From Erythrobacter sp. SCN 62-14 (GTDB taxonomy: Bacteria > Pseudomonadota > Alphaproteobacteria > Sphingomonadales > Sphingomonadaceae): a DNA stretch of 33,796 nt. The notes beneath the pieces are model-generated. The model made no database searches and was not told the DNA's origin. It saw only the letters and a program-made list of their open reading frames with translations. The stretch covers positions 1 to 33,796 of the forward strand of contig MEDW01000015.1 in the NCBI GenBank assembly GCA_001724215.1, written 5' to 3'. The position numbers were made by a program, and so were the translations under genes. Positions 7,250 to 16,211 of this stretch are shown one piece after another; positions within the stretch are counted from its first letter, which is position 1, and every line of letters starts with the position of its first letter.

Positions 7250-8791
7250 ATGTCTCTGAATTCGAATGACGATGTAAAAATTGGCGCATTTGATTTGCCT
7301 AAAGTGTTTTTCCTTCGGGATGGGCAGGCCGTTGAATCGTCTTCGAATATCTGGCAATTTTTAGACATATCCTGGGGTGTAATTAACATCCGCTTTGACC
7401 GATTGAACGCTCTAAGCCGAGAAATTCGGCAGAGATTAAAATTTGTCATAGGTCATACTTTGGAGACTAGCTCTACTGCACACGCTCGTAACCTTTTCTC
7501 AACATTTGTTCATTTTTACAGTTCGAACTTTGCGCATTGCGGGCCTGGAGAGGTCGACGAGATTTGTCTCGGTCACATTTTGGCTTACCAAAGTAAGCTT
7601 GATCCTAGATCCGCGTGGCGCCTTGGACTTATCCGAATAATATTGAAGCAAGCATCTCTAATTGGATGTAACTTTACATCCAAGGAAGCTTTGGATTGGC
7701 TAGATGCAGCAGTAATTCCCGGCAATCCAAAGGGTGCCGATGTTCGTACGCGTGACCCAAATCATGGCCCGTTCTCCGCTAGCGAAGTCGAAACTTTGAA
7801 CGCGAGCCTCAATCAGCTATATGCTGACGGTACAATCAATATTTCTGATTTTGCTGCCGGTCACATACTTTTGGGCTATGGTATTCGGCCCCGTCAGCTA
7901 GCCGCTTTGAAGGAGCGGGATTTGATTGTCACTCTCACCGACAGCGGGGAGAAGGTTTATTTGCTTCGGATCCCTCAGGCTAAGCAACGGGGAGAGTTGA
8001 CCCGAGATAGCTTTCGGACGCGGCCCTGCGACCGACGTCTCGGCAAGCTTCTGGAGCGCTTGATAGAAGAAAACAGTGTGTTGCGTATCGATCCAGAGGT
8101 GGCCGAAAATGATTGGCCAATGTTCATTGGTTCGGGAGCGGGGCCTTGGCCACCTGGGTTTGCGTATCATAAGTCGGCCAGCATTATCGCGAACCGGATT
8201 AAATCGATCTTGTCAAAGCAGGCTGGCATCAAAGCTAATTCAAAGAGATTTCGTGATACTTTGGCGCAGAACATGGCTGACGATGGTGCGTCAATCTATG
8301 AGATTGCTGAGGCTCTTGGTCACGCCGACACGCAGCAGGTAGGTAAGTATGTAGAGGCGAGACCCGAGATGGTCTCTCGGTTGAACCATCTGGCGGAGGA
8401 ATTTACCCCGATCCTTCAGGCGTTCGCTGGTGTATTAATCCCTGCTGCTGGTGCGGAGGCGCAGTCTGCTCCGAAAGCTAAGTTGTTGCACGATCGAGCC
8501 CTCGACAACGGCGGGAGTGAACCCCTCGGGCATTGCGGTCAGCACTCGTTCTGTGATCTTGCGAAGCCGATTGGTTGCTACACGTGCCGATCCTTCCGTG
8601 CGTGGGATGACGGTCCCCACGAAGAAATCTTGGCAAAGCTGATGAGCGACAGGCAGCATAAGGTTTCCATGGGGCTTAGCCCGAAAATTTACGGCATCAA
8701 CGACCGAACGATTGCCGCAGTGACCAGGGTTGTGCAGCTTTGCAAGGAACAGCGCAATGGCATGGTGGACAATGAGGGGGGGCGCCTATGA
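7250..8791 (+). CDS. tyrosine recombinase/integrase, second of three, with C-terminal cysteine cluster
   Basis: A 513-aa tyrosine recombinase. Catalytic residues visible are Arg213 in YGIRPRQL, Arg335 in KRFRDT, His358 in LGHAD and the nucleophile Tyr367 in GKYVEA. The box II histidine (HxxR) is replaced by lysine (KRFR, residues 332-335), a change that may alter but need not abolish activity. After the catalytic domain, a tail of about 130 residues carries the cysteine/histidine cluster GHCGQHSFCDLAKPIGCYTC, likely a small zinc-binding module for DNA or protein contact. This is the most AT-rich gene of the set. It overlaps the start of the third recombinase by 4 bp (ATGA), which points to translational coupling and matched protein amounts. 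Confidence 0.92.
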   Translation: MSLNSNDDVKIGAFDLPKVFFLRDGQAVESSSNIWQFLDISWGVINIRFDRLNALSREIRQRLKFVIGHTLETSSTAHARNLFSTFVHFYSSNFAHCGPGEVDEICLGHILAYQSKLDPRSAWRLGLIRIILKQASLIGCNFTSKEALDWLDAAVIPGNPKGADVRTRDPNHGPFSASEVETLNASLNQLYADGTINISDFAAGHILLGYGIRPRQLAALKERDLIVTLTDSGEKVYLLRIPQAKQRGELTRDSFRTRPCDRRLGKLLERLIEENSVLRIDPEVAENDWPMFIGSGAGPWPPGFAYHKSASIIANRIKSILSKQAGIKANSKRFRDTLAQNMADDGASIYEIAEALGHADTQQVGKYVEARPEMVSRLNHLAEEFTPILQAFAGVLIPAAGAEAQSAPKAKLLHDRALDNGGSEPLGHCGQHSFCDLAKPIGCYTCRSFRAWDDGPHEEILAKLMSDRQHKVSMGLSPKIYGINDRTIAAVTRVVQLCKEQRNGMVDNEGGRL

Positions 8792-10824
8792 CCGACGCTA
8801 CTACTCTGAAGACGGTTGCCGAAGCCTCGGCCGAGCAGCGCGTTGATGACTTCGTCGCACTGGCTCGCCATCAGCTCACCAATCTAATCGACGCGAACCA
8901 GTGGGATGACGACGTTTGGGATATCTCGGGGTCAATAATCCAGAAGGGTAAGCCCAGAGATTCGATCAGGCTCTATTTCTATCAATTTGGCACTCTGAAG
9001 GGCCAGGGGAAAACAGCTGCTGGCTCTCCTTTTGAGCCAGGTATCCGCGATTTCGCGAAGGCATTTATTCGTTATACCCATTCAGCTTCTCCCACGAAGC
9101 TACCAGCCATCAAGGGCCGACTCGCCGCTGTAAGTCACATCGAAGCTGCCTTCAGAGAGCTTGGACATTATCCAGCAATCCATCTGCTTTCTCCTGATGT
9201 GCTGAACCGTGCAGTTCATATCGCGATCAGGGGCGGCTGTGCCCCGATGGTAAAGTACCAGCGCGGTTCATTCATCGAGAAGATCTACAAATTATGTTCT
9301 CAGCAGAACCTTCTATCGACGCCGTTCCAGTGGCGTCACGGCATTAAAAAGCCTCTGGAACCAGCCGAGCGGATCGGTGCGGAATTCGAACAACGGAGGT
9401 CAAACAGCTTACCAAGCAGGCGAGCACTTGAGGCTCTGGCGCATATTTATCGTAATCCCCAAAATTTGAGAGATGAACTTTTATCCGCCATCTGCCTGAT
9501 TTGCATTTGCTCACCGTGGCGTGGATCAGAGGTTCTCCAGCTGCGCATTGATTGCGAAATCGAAGAGATGCGCAGGCAAGGCTCAGTCAGCGTGCCTGCA
9601 TACGGGCTCCGTGCCTTCCCGGGTAAAGGCAACCAGCCACAGATCAAATGGATACCGGACGTTGCAGCAGAGGCTGTAAGGCAAGCGGTCAGCCGCCTTG
9701 CAAATAGCTGCAAGGATGCGCGAGCCATGGCGTCTTGGTATGTCGCTCATCCAGACAAGATGTATCTGCCTAACGATCTCGTAAAGCTTCGCGATCGTGA
9801 ATGGCTTTCGCTCGAGGATTTGGGTTTCATTACTGGCCAGACTAACCCCTATGGATGGGCCCAGAGGCAGGGTCTTCGCGGGAGAAAGACGTCAGACGGA
9901 GATTGGCAGTATCGCTTTCCCGAAGTCGAACAGGTAGTACTTGCAATGCTGCCGCGCGATTTTCCAAATCAGAATGGCCTGCCCAGCCATCCGTATTCTG
10001 AAGCCTTGGTACTAGTCAGGAAGGGCGCTTTGCGCCGAAATGCCGACTCTGGATTCCGAGTGATGTTTGAGCCGATCGACATCAATCAATTCAACACTTG
10101 GCTTTCCGGCAGGAAGGAAGCTCCACCTGTCTTCCACCGCTATGGCTTCACTGAGGAAGATGGTAGTCCAATATCGATCACAACTCACTCTTTTAGACAC
10201 TGGAACAACAATCTAGGTCACAGAGCCGGTTTGAGCCAGGAGGATTTGGCCCTTTGGAGTGGTCGTGATCCGTCTCAGAACAAATATTACGATCATCAGA
10301 ATGCGGCTGAATTCATGGATGACCTTCTCGATCTTGCGTTGAAGGCGGGAGGTGTAGGCCCGATCTTTGAAGCCGCTGACAACTTGCCGGACATGACACT
10401 CATCTCGCGTGAAGAGTATCTCCGCGAGCAAATCGGATCGTCGCACGCGACAGAAGTGGGTGCCTGTTTCCACGACTATGCCTTGCAGCCCTGCCAAAAC
10501 CACGGGGACTGCCTCACTTGTGAGGAAAACGGGTTCGTCAAAGGTGATGCAAAGCACCGCGAGCGGATTGCAGGGATGCTGCAGATCACAGAGCTTCAAT
10601 TGGCAGACGCCCGTGTCGGAATGACCGAAGGAGACTATGGTGCTGATCTCTGGGTCCAAGAGCATCAGCGTAAAGCCGAGAGGATGCGGCAGATTCTTGC
10701 AAAGCACGATGACGATGCAATCGCCGACGGGGCTATCGTAACTCTCCCCGCGGGGCGAAACGATAGCCAGATTGAACAAGCCCTCCGGCTGCGCACCGAG
10801 CGCACAAAACCGATGCGAGGGTAG
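8788..10824 (+). CDS. large tyrosine recombinase, third of three, with C-terminal cysteine cluster
   Basis: A 678-aa tyrosine recombinase, long for the family. Catalytic residues visible are Arg245 in SPWRGSEV, His467 and Arg470 in HSFRHWNN, a Trp near 487 in ALWSGRD and the nucleophile tyrosine pair at 500/501 in NKYYDH. A cysteine cluster, VGACFHDYALQPCQNHGDC followed by LTCEE, sits at about 557-580 and is probably a zinc module. The last 100 residues are charged and helical. The size and tail recall TnpB of Tn554-like elements, which are also transposed by multiple tyrosine recombinases plus a small protein; this comparison is from memory. The start codon overlaps the end of the second recombinase, and the fourth gene begins 4 bp after the stop. 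Confidence 0.92.
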   Translation: MTDATTLKTVAEASAEQRVDDFVALARHQLTNLIDANQWDDDVWDISGSIIQKGKPRDSIRLYFYQFGTLKGQGKTAAGSPFEPGIRDFAKAFIRYTHSASPTKLPAIKGRLAAVSHIEAAFRELGHYPAIHLLSPDVLNRAVHIAIRGGCAPMVKYQRGSFIEKIYKLCSQQNLLSTPFQWRHGIKKPLEPAERIGAEFEQRRSNSLPSRRALEALAHIYRNPQNLRDELLSAICLICICSPWRGSEVLQLRIDCEIEEMRRQGSVSVPAYGLRAFPGKGNQPQIKWIPDVAAEAVRQAVSRLANSCKDARAMASWYVAHPDKMYLPNDLVKLRDREWLSLEDLGFITGQTNPYGWAQRQGLRGRKTSDGDWQYRFPEVEQVVLAMLPRDFPNQNGLPSHPYSEALVLVRKGALRRNADSGFRVMFEPIDINQFNTWLSGRKEAPPVFHRYGFTEEDGSPISITTHSFRHWNNNLGHRAGLSQEDLALWSGRDPSQNKYYDHQNAAEFMDDLLDLALKAGGVGPIFEAADNLPDMTLISREEYLREQIGSSHATEVGACFHDYALQPCQNHGDCLTCEENGFVKGDAKHRERIAGMLQITELQLADARVGMTEGDYGADLWVQEHQRKAERMRQILAKHDDDAIADGAIVTLPAGRNDSQIEQALRLRTERTKPMRG

Positions 10825-10828
10825 GTCG

Positions 10829-11302
10829 GTGGCTCGGTCCAAAAACTCAAAAAAAAGGCTGAGCGAGCAAGATGTGAAAAACATTGTCGCTGTTCTGGAG
10901 ACCTGGGAAGGGCCCCTTACTTGGGACCTTGTCGTTCAGCGAGTTGCAGTGGTTGTCGGCAGTCGTTTTAGCCGGCAGGCTCTCGACGCCCACGAAGTCA
11001 TAAAGGCCACGTTCCAGAGTCGAAAACGAAGAAATCGCGCGATGCTTGAAAGCGTGAAGAAAGGGCGTGCAACAAGCGACGAGATCCCTGCTGAGCTTGC
11101 CCTGGCTCTGCAGCGAGCGGAGGCCGCGGATGTGCGGGCGAAGGCGCTCGAAGAGATAGTTGATCGCTACCGAGAGAAATTTATCGTTTGGCTATACAAC
11201 GCTCGCAATCGTGGGCTGACCGAGGAGCAATTGAACGCTCCTCTGCCGTTTTCAGACCAAGAATCAGGCGCCCTCTGGACGAAAAAACGCGGTAAAAAGT
11301 AG
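10829..11302 (+). CDS. small basic/coiled-coil accessory protein of the recombinase operon (TnpC-like position)
   Basis: I do not recognise a named family with confidence. The 157-aa product starts at GTG 10829, four bases after the third recombinase, with AGGG upstream. An in-frame ATG at 10772 lies inside the recombinase gene and is less likely. Residues 1-15 are lysine- and arginine-rich. The middle reads GPLTWDLVVQRV then SRFSRQALDAH, suggesting a helix-turn-helix-like DNA-binding unit. Residues about 70-120 form a predicted coiled coil. The C-terminus is lysine-rich (KKRGKK). A small protein as the last gene of a multi-recombinase operon is also the arrangement of Tn554 (TnpC). A role as a DNA-binding directionality or orientation helper is inference from position only. 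Confidence 0.8.
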   Translation: MARSKNSKKRLSEQDVKNIVAVLETWEGPLTWDLVVQRVAVVVGSRFSRQALDAHEVIKATFQSRKRRNRAMLESVKKGRATSDEIPAELALALQRAEAADVRAKALEEIVDRYREKFIVWLYNARNRGLTEEQLNAPLPFSDQESGALWTKKRGKK

Positions 11303-11315
11303 GGCGCTGCCCGGG

Positions 11316-11357
11316 AAAGCGTGCTCGCTTTGCTATTCCCTCAACCAAGCTCGCTTG
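11316..11357. other. two short hairpins between recombinase operon and hsdM
   Basis: AAAGCG-TGCT-CGCTTT (11316-11331) and CAAGC-TC-GCTTG (11346-11357) lie in the 107-bp gap before hsdM. The first could end transcription of the recombinase operon, although there is no T-run. A TTGATA at 11355-11360 could be a -35 box for hsdM, but no good -10 follows at 16-18 bp. AAGG lies just before the hsdM start codon. Confidence 0.3.
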
Positions 11358-11409
11358 ATATTCCGATGCTTAGTCGGCTTTCATCGTCGCGTCACTTCTA
11401 AGGTAACCC

Positions 11410-12951
11410 ATGCTCACAGGTGAAATCCGCAACCAAGTCGATCAAATCTGGAATGCCTTCTGGTCAGGGGGCGTTTCCAATCCCCTGTCTGTCATCGAGC
11501 AAATCACCTACTTGCTGTTCATCAAGCGGCTCGACGACCTGCATACCCTTGAGGAAAACAAGGCGGCCAACCTAGGCATTGCGATGGAGCGGCGGATTTT
11601 CCCTGATGGCAATGACGATCAGGGCCGACCCTATTCCGATCTGCGCTGGTCCCGCTTCAAGAATTTCGAAGCGCGCGAGATGATGGATGTTGTGGCCGAA
11701 CGTGTGTTCCCCTTCCTGCGTCAGCTGGGCGAAGACGGCTCCAGCTATGGCGAGCACATGAAGGATGCGCGCCTAGGCTTCAGCAACGCGGCGCTGCTCG
11801 CCAAGACCGTCGACATGCTCGACAAGATCCCGATGGATGATCGCGACACCAAGGGCGATCTCTACGAATATATGCTCGGCAAGATCGCGAGCGCTGGCAC
11901 GAACGGCCAGTTCCGCACGCCGCGCCACATTATCCGCCTGATGGTGGAAATGACCCAACCGACACCGGACGACGTGATCTGCGATCCCGCGCTTGGCACA
12001 GCGGGCTTTCTGGTCGCGGCGGGCGAGTATCTGCGCGACAATCACCCGCAGCTGTTCCGGGATGAAAAGCTCCGCCATCATTTCCACAATGCCATGTTCC
12101 ACGGGTTTGATTTCGACCCCACCATGCTTCGCATTGGCAGCATGAACATGACGCTGCACGGGGTTGATAATCCCGATGTCAGCTACCGCGATAGCCTGGC
12201 CGAAGAGCATGGCAAGGATGCGGGCAAGTACAGCCTGATACTCGCCAATCCACCTTTTGCCGGATCGCTCGATTACGATGCGACCGCCAAGGACCTCCAG
12301 CAGATCGTCAAGACCAAGAAGACCGAGCTGCTGTTCCTCGCCCTGTTCCTGCGCTTGCTCAAAACGGGCGGGCGCGCGGCGGTGGTTGTGCCGGACGGGG
12401 TGCTGTTCGGATCATCCAAGGCGCACCAGGAATTGCGCAAGCTGCTGGTTGAAAAGCACAAGCTCGAAGGCGTGCTGAAACTGCCCTCGGGTGTGTTCCG
12501 GCCCTATGCGGGCGTGTCAACCGCCGTGCTGTTCTTCACCAAGACCGGCGTGGGCGGGACGGATCATGTCTGGTTTTACGACATGCAGGCCGATGGCTAC
12601 TCGCTGGACGACAAGCGCAATGCGCTGCTTCCCGAGGAGAAGCTGGGGCTGCAATTCACCTCTCCGCTCTCGGCTGAGGAGCATGCCAAGAACAACCTAC
12701 CCGATGTGCTGATCCGCTGGGGCAAGCGAGACGGCGACGAACGCGACAACCCGCGTACCGCGCAGAGCTTCACCGTGTCTAGTCAAGAGATTGCCGCAAC
12801 CGGTACCTATGACCTCTCGCTCAACCGCTACAAGGAGGTCGAGCACGAAGAAGTCACGCACGACAAGCCTGCTGACATCATCAAGGAGTTACGCACGCTG
12901 GAGCGAGAAATCAGCGATGGCCTCACCAAGCTGGAGGCGATGCTGGGATGA
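11410..12951 (+). CDS. hsdM: type I restriction-modification system methyltransferase subunit HsdM
   Basis: HsdM methylates adenine in the site chosen by HsdS and, with HsdS, forms the host-protecting methylase; with HsdR it forms the restriction enzyme. The 513-aa protein begins with the HsdM N-terminal helical domain (EIRNQVDQIWNAFWSGG, then YLLFIKRLDD). It has the SAM-binding motif I in DPALGTAGFLV (about 195-205) and the catalytic NPPF motif in LANPPFAGS (about 280), the adenine N6 methyltransferase signature. The length is normal and no residue is missing. Its last four bases are shared with the hsdS start (ATGA). Base composition is closer to the host core than that of hsdS or the DUF262 gene. 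Confidence 0.96.
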   Translation: MLTGEIRNQVDQIWNAFWSGGVSNPLSVIEQITYLLFIKRLDDLHTLEENKAANLGIAMERRIFPDGNDDQGRPYSDLRWSRFKNFEAREMMDVVAERVFPFLRQLGEDGSSYGEHMKDARLGFSNAALLAKTVDMLDKIPMDDRDTKGDLYEYMLGKIASAGTNGQFRTPRHIIRLMVEMTQPTPDDVICDPALGTAGFLVAAGEYLRDNHPQLFRDEKLRHHFHNAMFHGFDFDPTMLRIGSMNMTLHGVDNPDVSYRDSLAEEHGKDAGKYSLILANPPFAGSLDYDATAKDLQQIVKTKKTELLFLALFLRLLKTGGRAAVVVPDGVLFGSSKAHQELRKLLVEKHKLEGVLKLPSGVFRPYAGVSTAVLFFTKTGVGGTDHVWFYDMQADGYSLDDKRNALLPEEKLGLQFTSPLSAEEHAKNNLPDVLIRWGKRDGDERDNPRTAQSFTVSSQEIAATGTYDLSLNRYKEVEHEEVTHDKPADIIKELRTLEREISDGLTKLEAMLG

Positions 12952-14108
12952 AACCTGTTCCATTGGGAAATGCACTTCTGGAATTGCGGACGGGACCTTT
13001 TGGTTCGCTTCTTCATAAGGCAGACTATGTGACTGGCGGCATCCCACTGGTGAACCCGATGCATATCTCTGGTGGAAGGGTTTGCGTAGACCAAGAATAT
13101 TCCGTCTCTGCTAGGAAGGCCGCTCAGCTGTCCAGTTATATGCTAAAGCCCGGCCACATTGTAATGGGGCGCCGGGGAGAGATTGGCCGCTGCGCGGTTA
13201 TTTCTGAATCTGACGGTGATTTACTTTGTGGTACTGGGTCAATGATTCTAGTTCCAAACCCGACGATTATTGATTCTTACTACTTGGCCCACCTTATTCA
13301 AACTCCACGGGCACGAAAGTTTCTTGAAAGTGAAGCATCGGGTGCAACGATGCTCAATCTGAACCCAAGTGCAGCAGCGAAGCTTCCAGTTCCACTCCCA
13401 TCGCTTCAGGAGCAGAAGCGGATTGCGTCGATCCTCGATCAGGCGGACGAGCTGCGTCGGAAGCGCCGGCGCGCCATCGACCACCTCAACCAACTCGGCC
13501 AAGCCATTTTTCACGAGATGTTTGGTGATCCAGCGACCAACCCAAAAGGCTTCGAAGCATTGCCGCTTGGGGACGCAGTCGAGTTTATTGGCGGCTCGCA
13601 ACCTGCTAAATCTCATTTCTTGTATGAGGATGGGCCAGATCGCGTCCGCTTCGTACAGATCCGCGATTTTCGGACAGATAAGTATCCGACGTGGGTGCCG
13701 AAAGCACTGGCAAAACGCCCCTTCACTGAAGAAGATGTAATGGTTGGTAGGTACGGGCCACCAGTCTTCCAAATTTTCAGAGGTTTGTCTGGAACTTACA
13801 ACGTGGCATTGATGAAGGCGAAGCCGAAGCTGCACCTAACTTCGGACTTCGTTTTCTATCTTCTCCAAGAGCCCAAATTGCATTCTTTCGTCGTGGCCAA
13901 CTCAGAACGGACGGCCGGGCAGTCGGGAGTCAATCTGGACTTACTTGAAAAATATCCCGCATATGCGCCGCCGGCCGCCTTGCTACGCGAATTTTCTGAT
14001 CGCATCGCTGATGTTAACAGCCAAGCTCGCGCCCACCGAGAAGCAAGTATGGCAGCGGAGCGTCTGTTCGCATCCCTCCAACACCGCGCCTTCCGAGGGG
14101 AGCTTTAA
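12948..14108 (+). CDS. hsdS: type I restriction-modification system specificity subunit HsdS
   Basis: HsdS reads the two halves of the target site through two target-recognition domains and holds HsdM and HsdR together. In this 386-aa protein, TRD1 covers about residues 1-145 and ends in the conserved LPSLQEQKRIASILDQADEL segment, which starts the first coiled-coil spacer (about 150-190). TRD2 (about 195-350) is followed by the second helical region ending SLQHRAFRGEL, a typical HsdS terminus. The protein is complete, somewhat shorter than many HsdS, and more AT-rich than hsdM. HsdS genes change by recombination, so the mixed composition is expected. The recognised DNA site cannot be read from the sequence. 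Confidence 0.94.
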   Translation: MKPVPLGNALLELRTGPFGSLLHKADYVTGGIPLVNPMHISGGRVCVDQEYSVSARKAAQLSSYMLKPGHIVMGRRGEIGRCAVISESDGDLLCGTGSMILVPNPTIIDSYYLAHLIQTPRARKFLESEASGATMLNLNPSAAAKLPVPLPSLQEQKRIASILDQADELRRKRRRAIDHLNQLGQAIFHEMFGDPATNPKGFEALPLGDAVEFIGGSQPAKSHFLYEDGPDRVRFVQIRDFRTDKYPTWVPKALAKRPFTEEDVMVGRYGPPVFQIFRGLSGTYNVALMKAKPKLHLTSDFVFYLLQEPKLHSFVVANSERTAGQSGVNLDLLEKYPAYAPPAALLREFSDRIADVNSQARAHREASMAAERLFASLQHRAFRGEL

Positions 14109-14111
14109 GCC

Positions 14112-16211
14112 ATGAAAGCAACGGAAGCCGCACTCCTGGGATTTCTGAAGAAGTCACCGCAGTTCATCATTCCGATTTATCAGCGCACGTATTCTTGGAC
14201 TGAGCGTGAATGCCGTCAGCTTTGGGACGACATCATTCGTGCTGGAGATAATGCTGCTATTTCAGTCCATTTTGTCGGTTCGATCGTCTACATTGAGGAG
14301 GGGCTTTCGCAGGTTTCGCACCAATCGCCTCTTCTCGTGATCGATGGCCAGCAGCGCCTGACTACAGTCACATTGCTAATCGCCGCATTGGCGCGGGCGC
14401 TTGGTGATGCCGAGCCAGTCGATGGTTTTTCGGCACGGAAGTTGCGCAACTATTATCTTCTAAATCCGGAAGAAACTGGCGAACGGCACTTCAAGCTGCT
14501 GCTATCACAGACCGATAAGGCGACCCTGGCGGCCATTGTTGGCGGCACGCCTCTGCCACAAGATCGTTCGCTCCGGGTTGAGGCGAACTTTAAGCTTTTT
14601 GAAGAGCTGATTGCGAGTCGTAAAGGTGACCTTGCTGCCGTTTGCCAAGGCCTCGCCAAGCTGGTTGTTGTCGATATCGCCCTCAGTCGCGGGCAAGATA
14701 ACCCGCAGCTCATTTTCGAGAGCATGAACTCGACAGGGCGGGAGCTGAGCCAGGCCGACCTCATCCGCAACTTTGTATTGATGGGCCTGGAGCCGGACCT
14801 ACAAACGCGGCTTTACCAGCAATACTGGCGACCAATGGAGTTGGCCTTTGGGCAAGAGGCCTACGCGTCGGAATTTGATGCCTTCATGCGCCACTATCTT
14901 ACGGTCAGGACCGGAGAGATTCCTCGGCAAGATCAGGTATATGAGGCTTTCAAGGCACATGCCCGATCCGTCAAAGCGACCGGAGCGGACGTTGAGCCAT
15001 TGGTCCGGGAGATCGGGGACTTCGCTCGCTATTACTGCGCCATGGCGCTAGCAGCCGAAACAGACCCCGAACTCAAAATGGCCTTTGCGGACCTTCGCGA
15101 ACTAAAGGTCGATGTGGCCTATCCCTTCCTGCTTGAACTCTACGCTGATTATCAGGGAGGTGCATTGGCACGGGAGGACTTCGTCGAGGCCGTGCGGCTC
15201 GTCGAAGCCTATGTCTTCCGCAGAGCAATCTGTGCGATCCCGACCAACTCGCTGAACAAGACGTTTGCGACGTTCACCAAGGCGTTGAAGAAGGATCGCT
15301 ACCTAGAGAGCATAAAAGCGCATTTCCTACTCATGCCATCCTATCGGCGCTTTCCGCGCGACGATGAATTTGAGCGACTGGTACAGGAGCGCGATCTCTA
15401 CAACTTTCGTAGTCGCAGCTATTGGCTCAGAAGGCTGGAAAATTTTGGCCGTAAGGAGCGTGTGCTCGTAGACGAATATACGGTCGAGCACATTATGCCG
15501 CAGAATAAGGAGCTCTCACCGACATGGAGAGCTTCGCTCGGTGACGAGTGGCAGCGCGTACATGAAACGTGGCTGCATACGCTCGGTAATCTGACCCTTA
15601 CCGGCTACAATTCTGAATATAGCGATCGGCCATTCCCCGAGAAGCGTGACATGACCGGTGGCTTCAAGGAGAGTCCTTTGCGCGTCAATGCCGGGCTCGG
15701 CCAGGTCGAGGCATGGAACGAGGACGCTATCAAGGCACGTGCGAAGCGCCTTGCTGTCGAGTTTCCGAAGGTTTGGCAGATGCCAACCCTATCGGCCGAA
15801 ATTCTGGAAGCTTACAAGCCGTCCACCTCAGCTCGGGATAGCTATGCAATCGATGACCACCCGCATTTGACATCAGGTGCCATGGCGGAGGTGTTTTCTG
15901 CTTTCAGGCAGGCAATCCTTGCTCTCGATCCGTGTGTCACAGAAGAATTTCTGAAGCTTTATGTGGCCTATAAGGCCGAAACGAATTTTGTGGACGTTGT
16001 TCCTCAGGCTAAGCAATTGCGCATTTCGTTGAACATGAAATTTCCTGAAATCAACGACCCTAGGGGGCTTTGCAAAGACGTTTCCGGGCTCGGTCGATGG
16101 GGAAATGGCGATGTCGAAGTCCGTCTGAGCTCGAAAGATGAACTCCCCTACGTGCTGGGATTAGTTCGGCAGTCTTTAGAGCGACAGTTAGGTAGCGAGG
16201 TTGCTGAATGA
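14112..16211 (+). CDS. DUF262/DUF1524 (GmrSD-like) protein with C-terminal DUF5655 domain, inside type I R-M operon
   Basis: A 699-aa protein with the architecture of GmrSD-type modification-dependent enzymes. The N-terminal DUF262 domain has IPIYQRTYSW (about 17-26) and the nucleotide-site motif DGQQRLTTVTLL (about 77-88). The DUF1524 HNH nuclease part shows VEHIMPQN (about 457-464) and the downstream TLGNLTLTGYNSEYSD (about 492-507), so both nucleotide-binding and nuclease signatures are intact. The final ~110 residues (from about 590) resemble DUF5655, a small domain often joined to nucleases. The gene starts 3 bp after hsdS and overlaps hsdR by 4 bp, so it is built into the operon. Known relatives attack modified phage DNA; whether this one does so, or assists the type I enzyme, is inference. 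Confidence 0.9.
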   Translation: MKATEAALLGFLKKSPQFIIPIYQRTYSWTERECRQLWDDIIRAGDNAAISVHFVGSIVYIEEGLSQVSHQSPLLVIDGQQRLTTVTLLIAALARALGDAEPVDGFSARKLRNYYLLNPEETGERHFKLLLSQTDKATLAAIVGGTPLPQDRSLRVEANFKLFEELIASRKGDLAAVCQGLAKLVVVDIALSRGQDNPQLIFESMNSTGRELSQADLIRNFVLMGLEPDLQTRLYQQYWRPMELAFGQEAYASEFDAFMRHYLTVRTGEIPRQDQVYEAFKAHARSVKATGADVEPLVREIGDFARYYCAMALAAETDPELKMAFADLRELKVDVAYPFLLELYADYQGGALAREDFVEAVRLVEAYVFRRAICAIPTNSLNKTFATFTKALKKDRYLESIKAHFLLMPSYRRFPRDDEFERLVQERDLYNFRSRSYWLRRLENFGRKERVLVDEYTVEHIMPQNKELSPTWRASLGDEWQRVHETWLHTLGNLTLTGYNSEYSDRPFPEKRDMTGGFKESPLRVNAGLGQVEAWNEDAIKARAKRLAVEFPKVWQMPTLSAEILEAYKPSTSARDSYAIDDHPHLTSGAMAEVFSAFRQAILALDPCVTEEFLKLYVAYKAETNFVDVVPQAKQLRISLNMKFPEINDPRGLCKDVSGLGRWGNGDVEVRLSSKDELPYVLGLVRQSLERQLGSEVAE

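Noticed and set aside
5906..10824. Classical RIT (recombinase in trio) element
   Set aside because: RIT recombinases are about 300-400 aa with long imperfect palindromic ends; these are 436-678 aa, two have cysteine tails, and no such ends were found.
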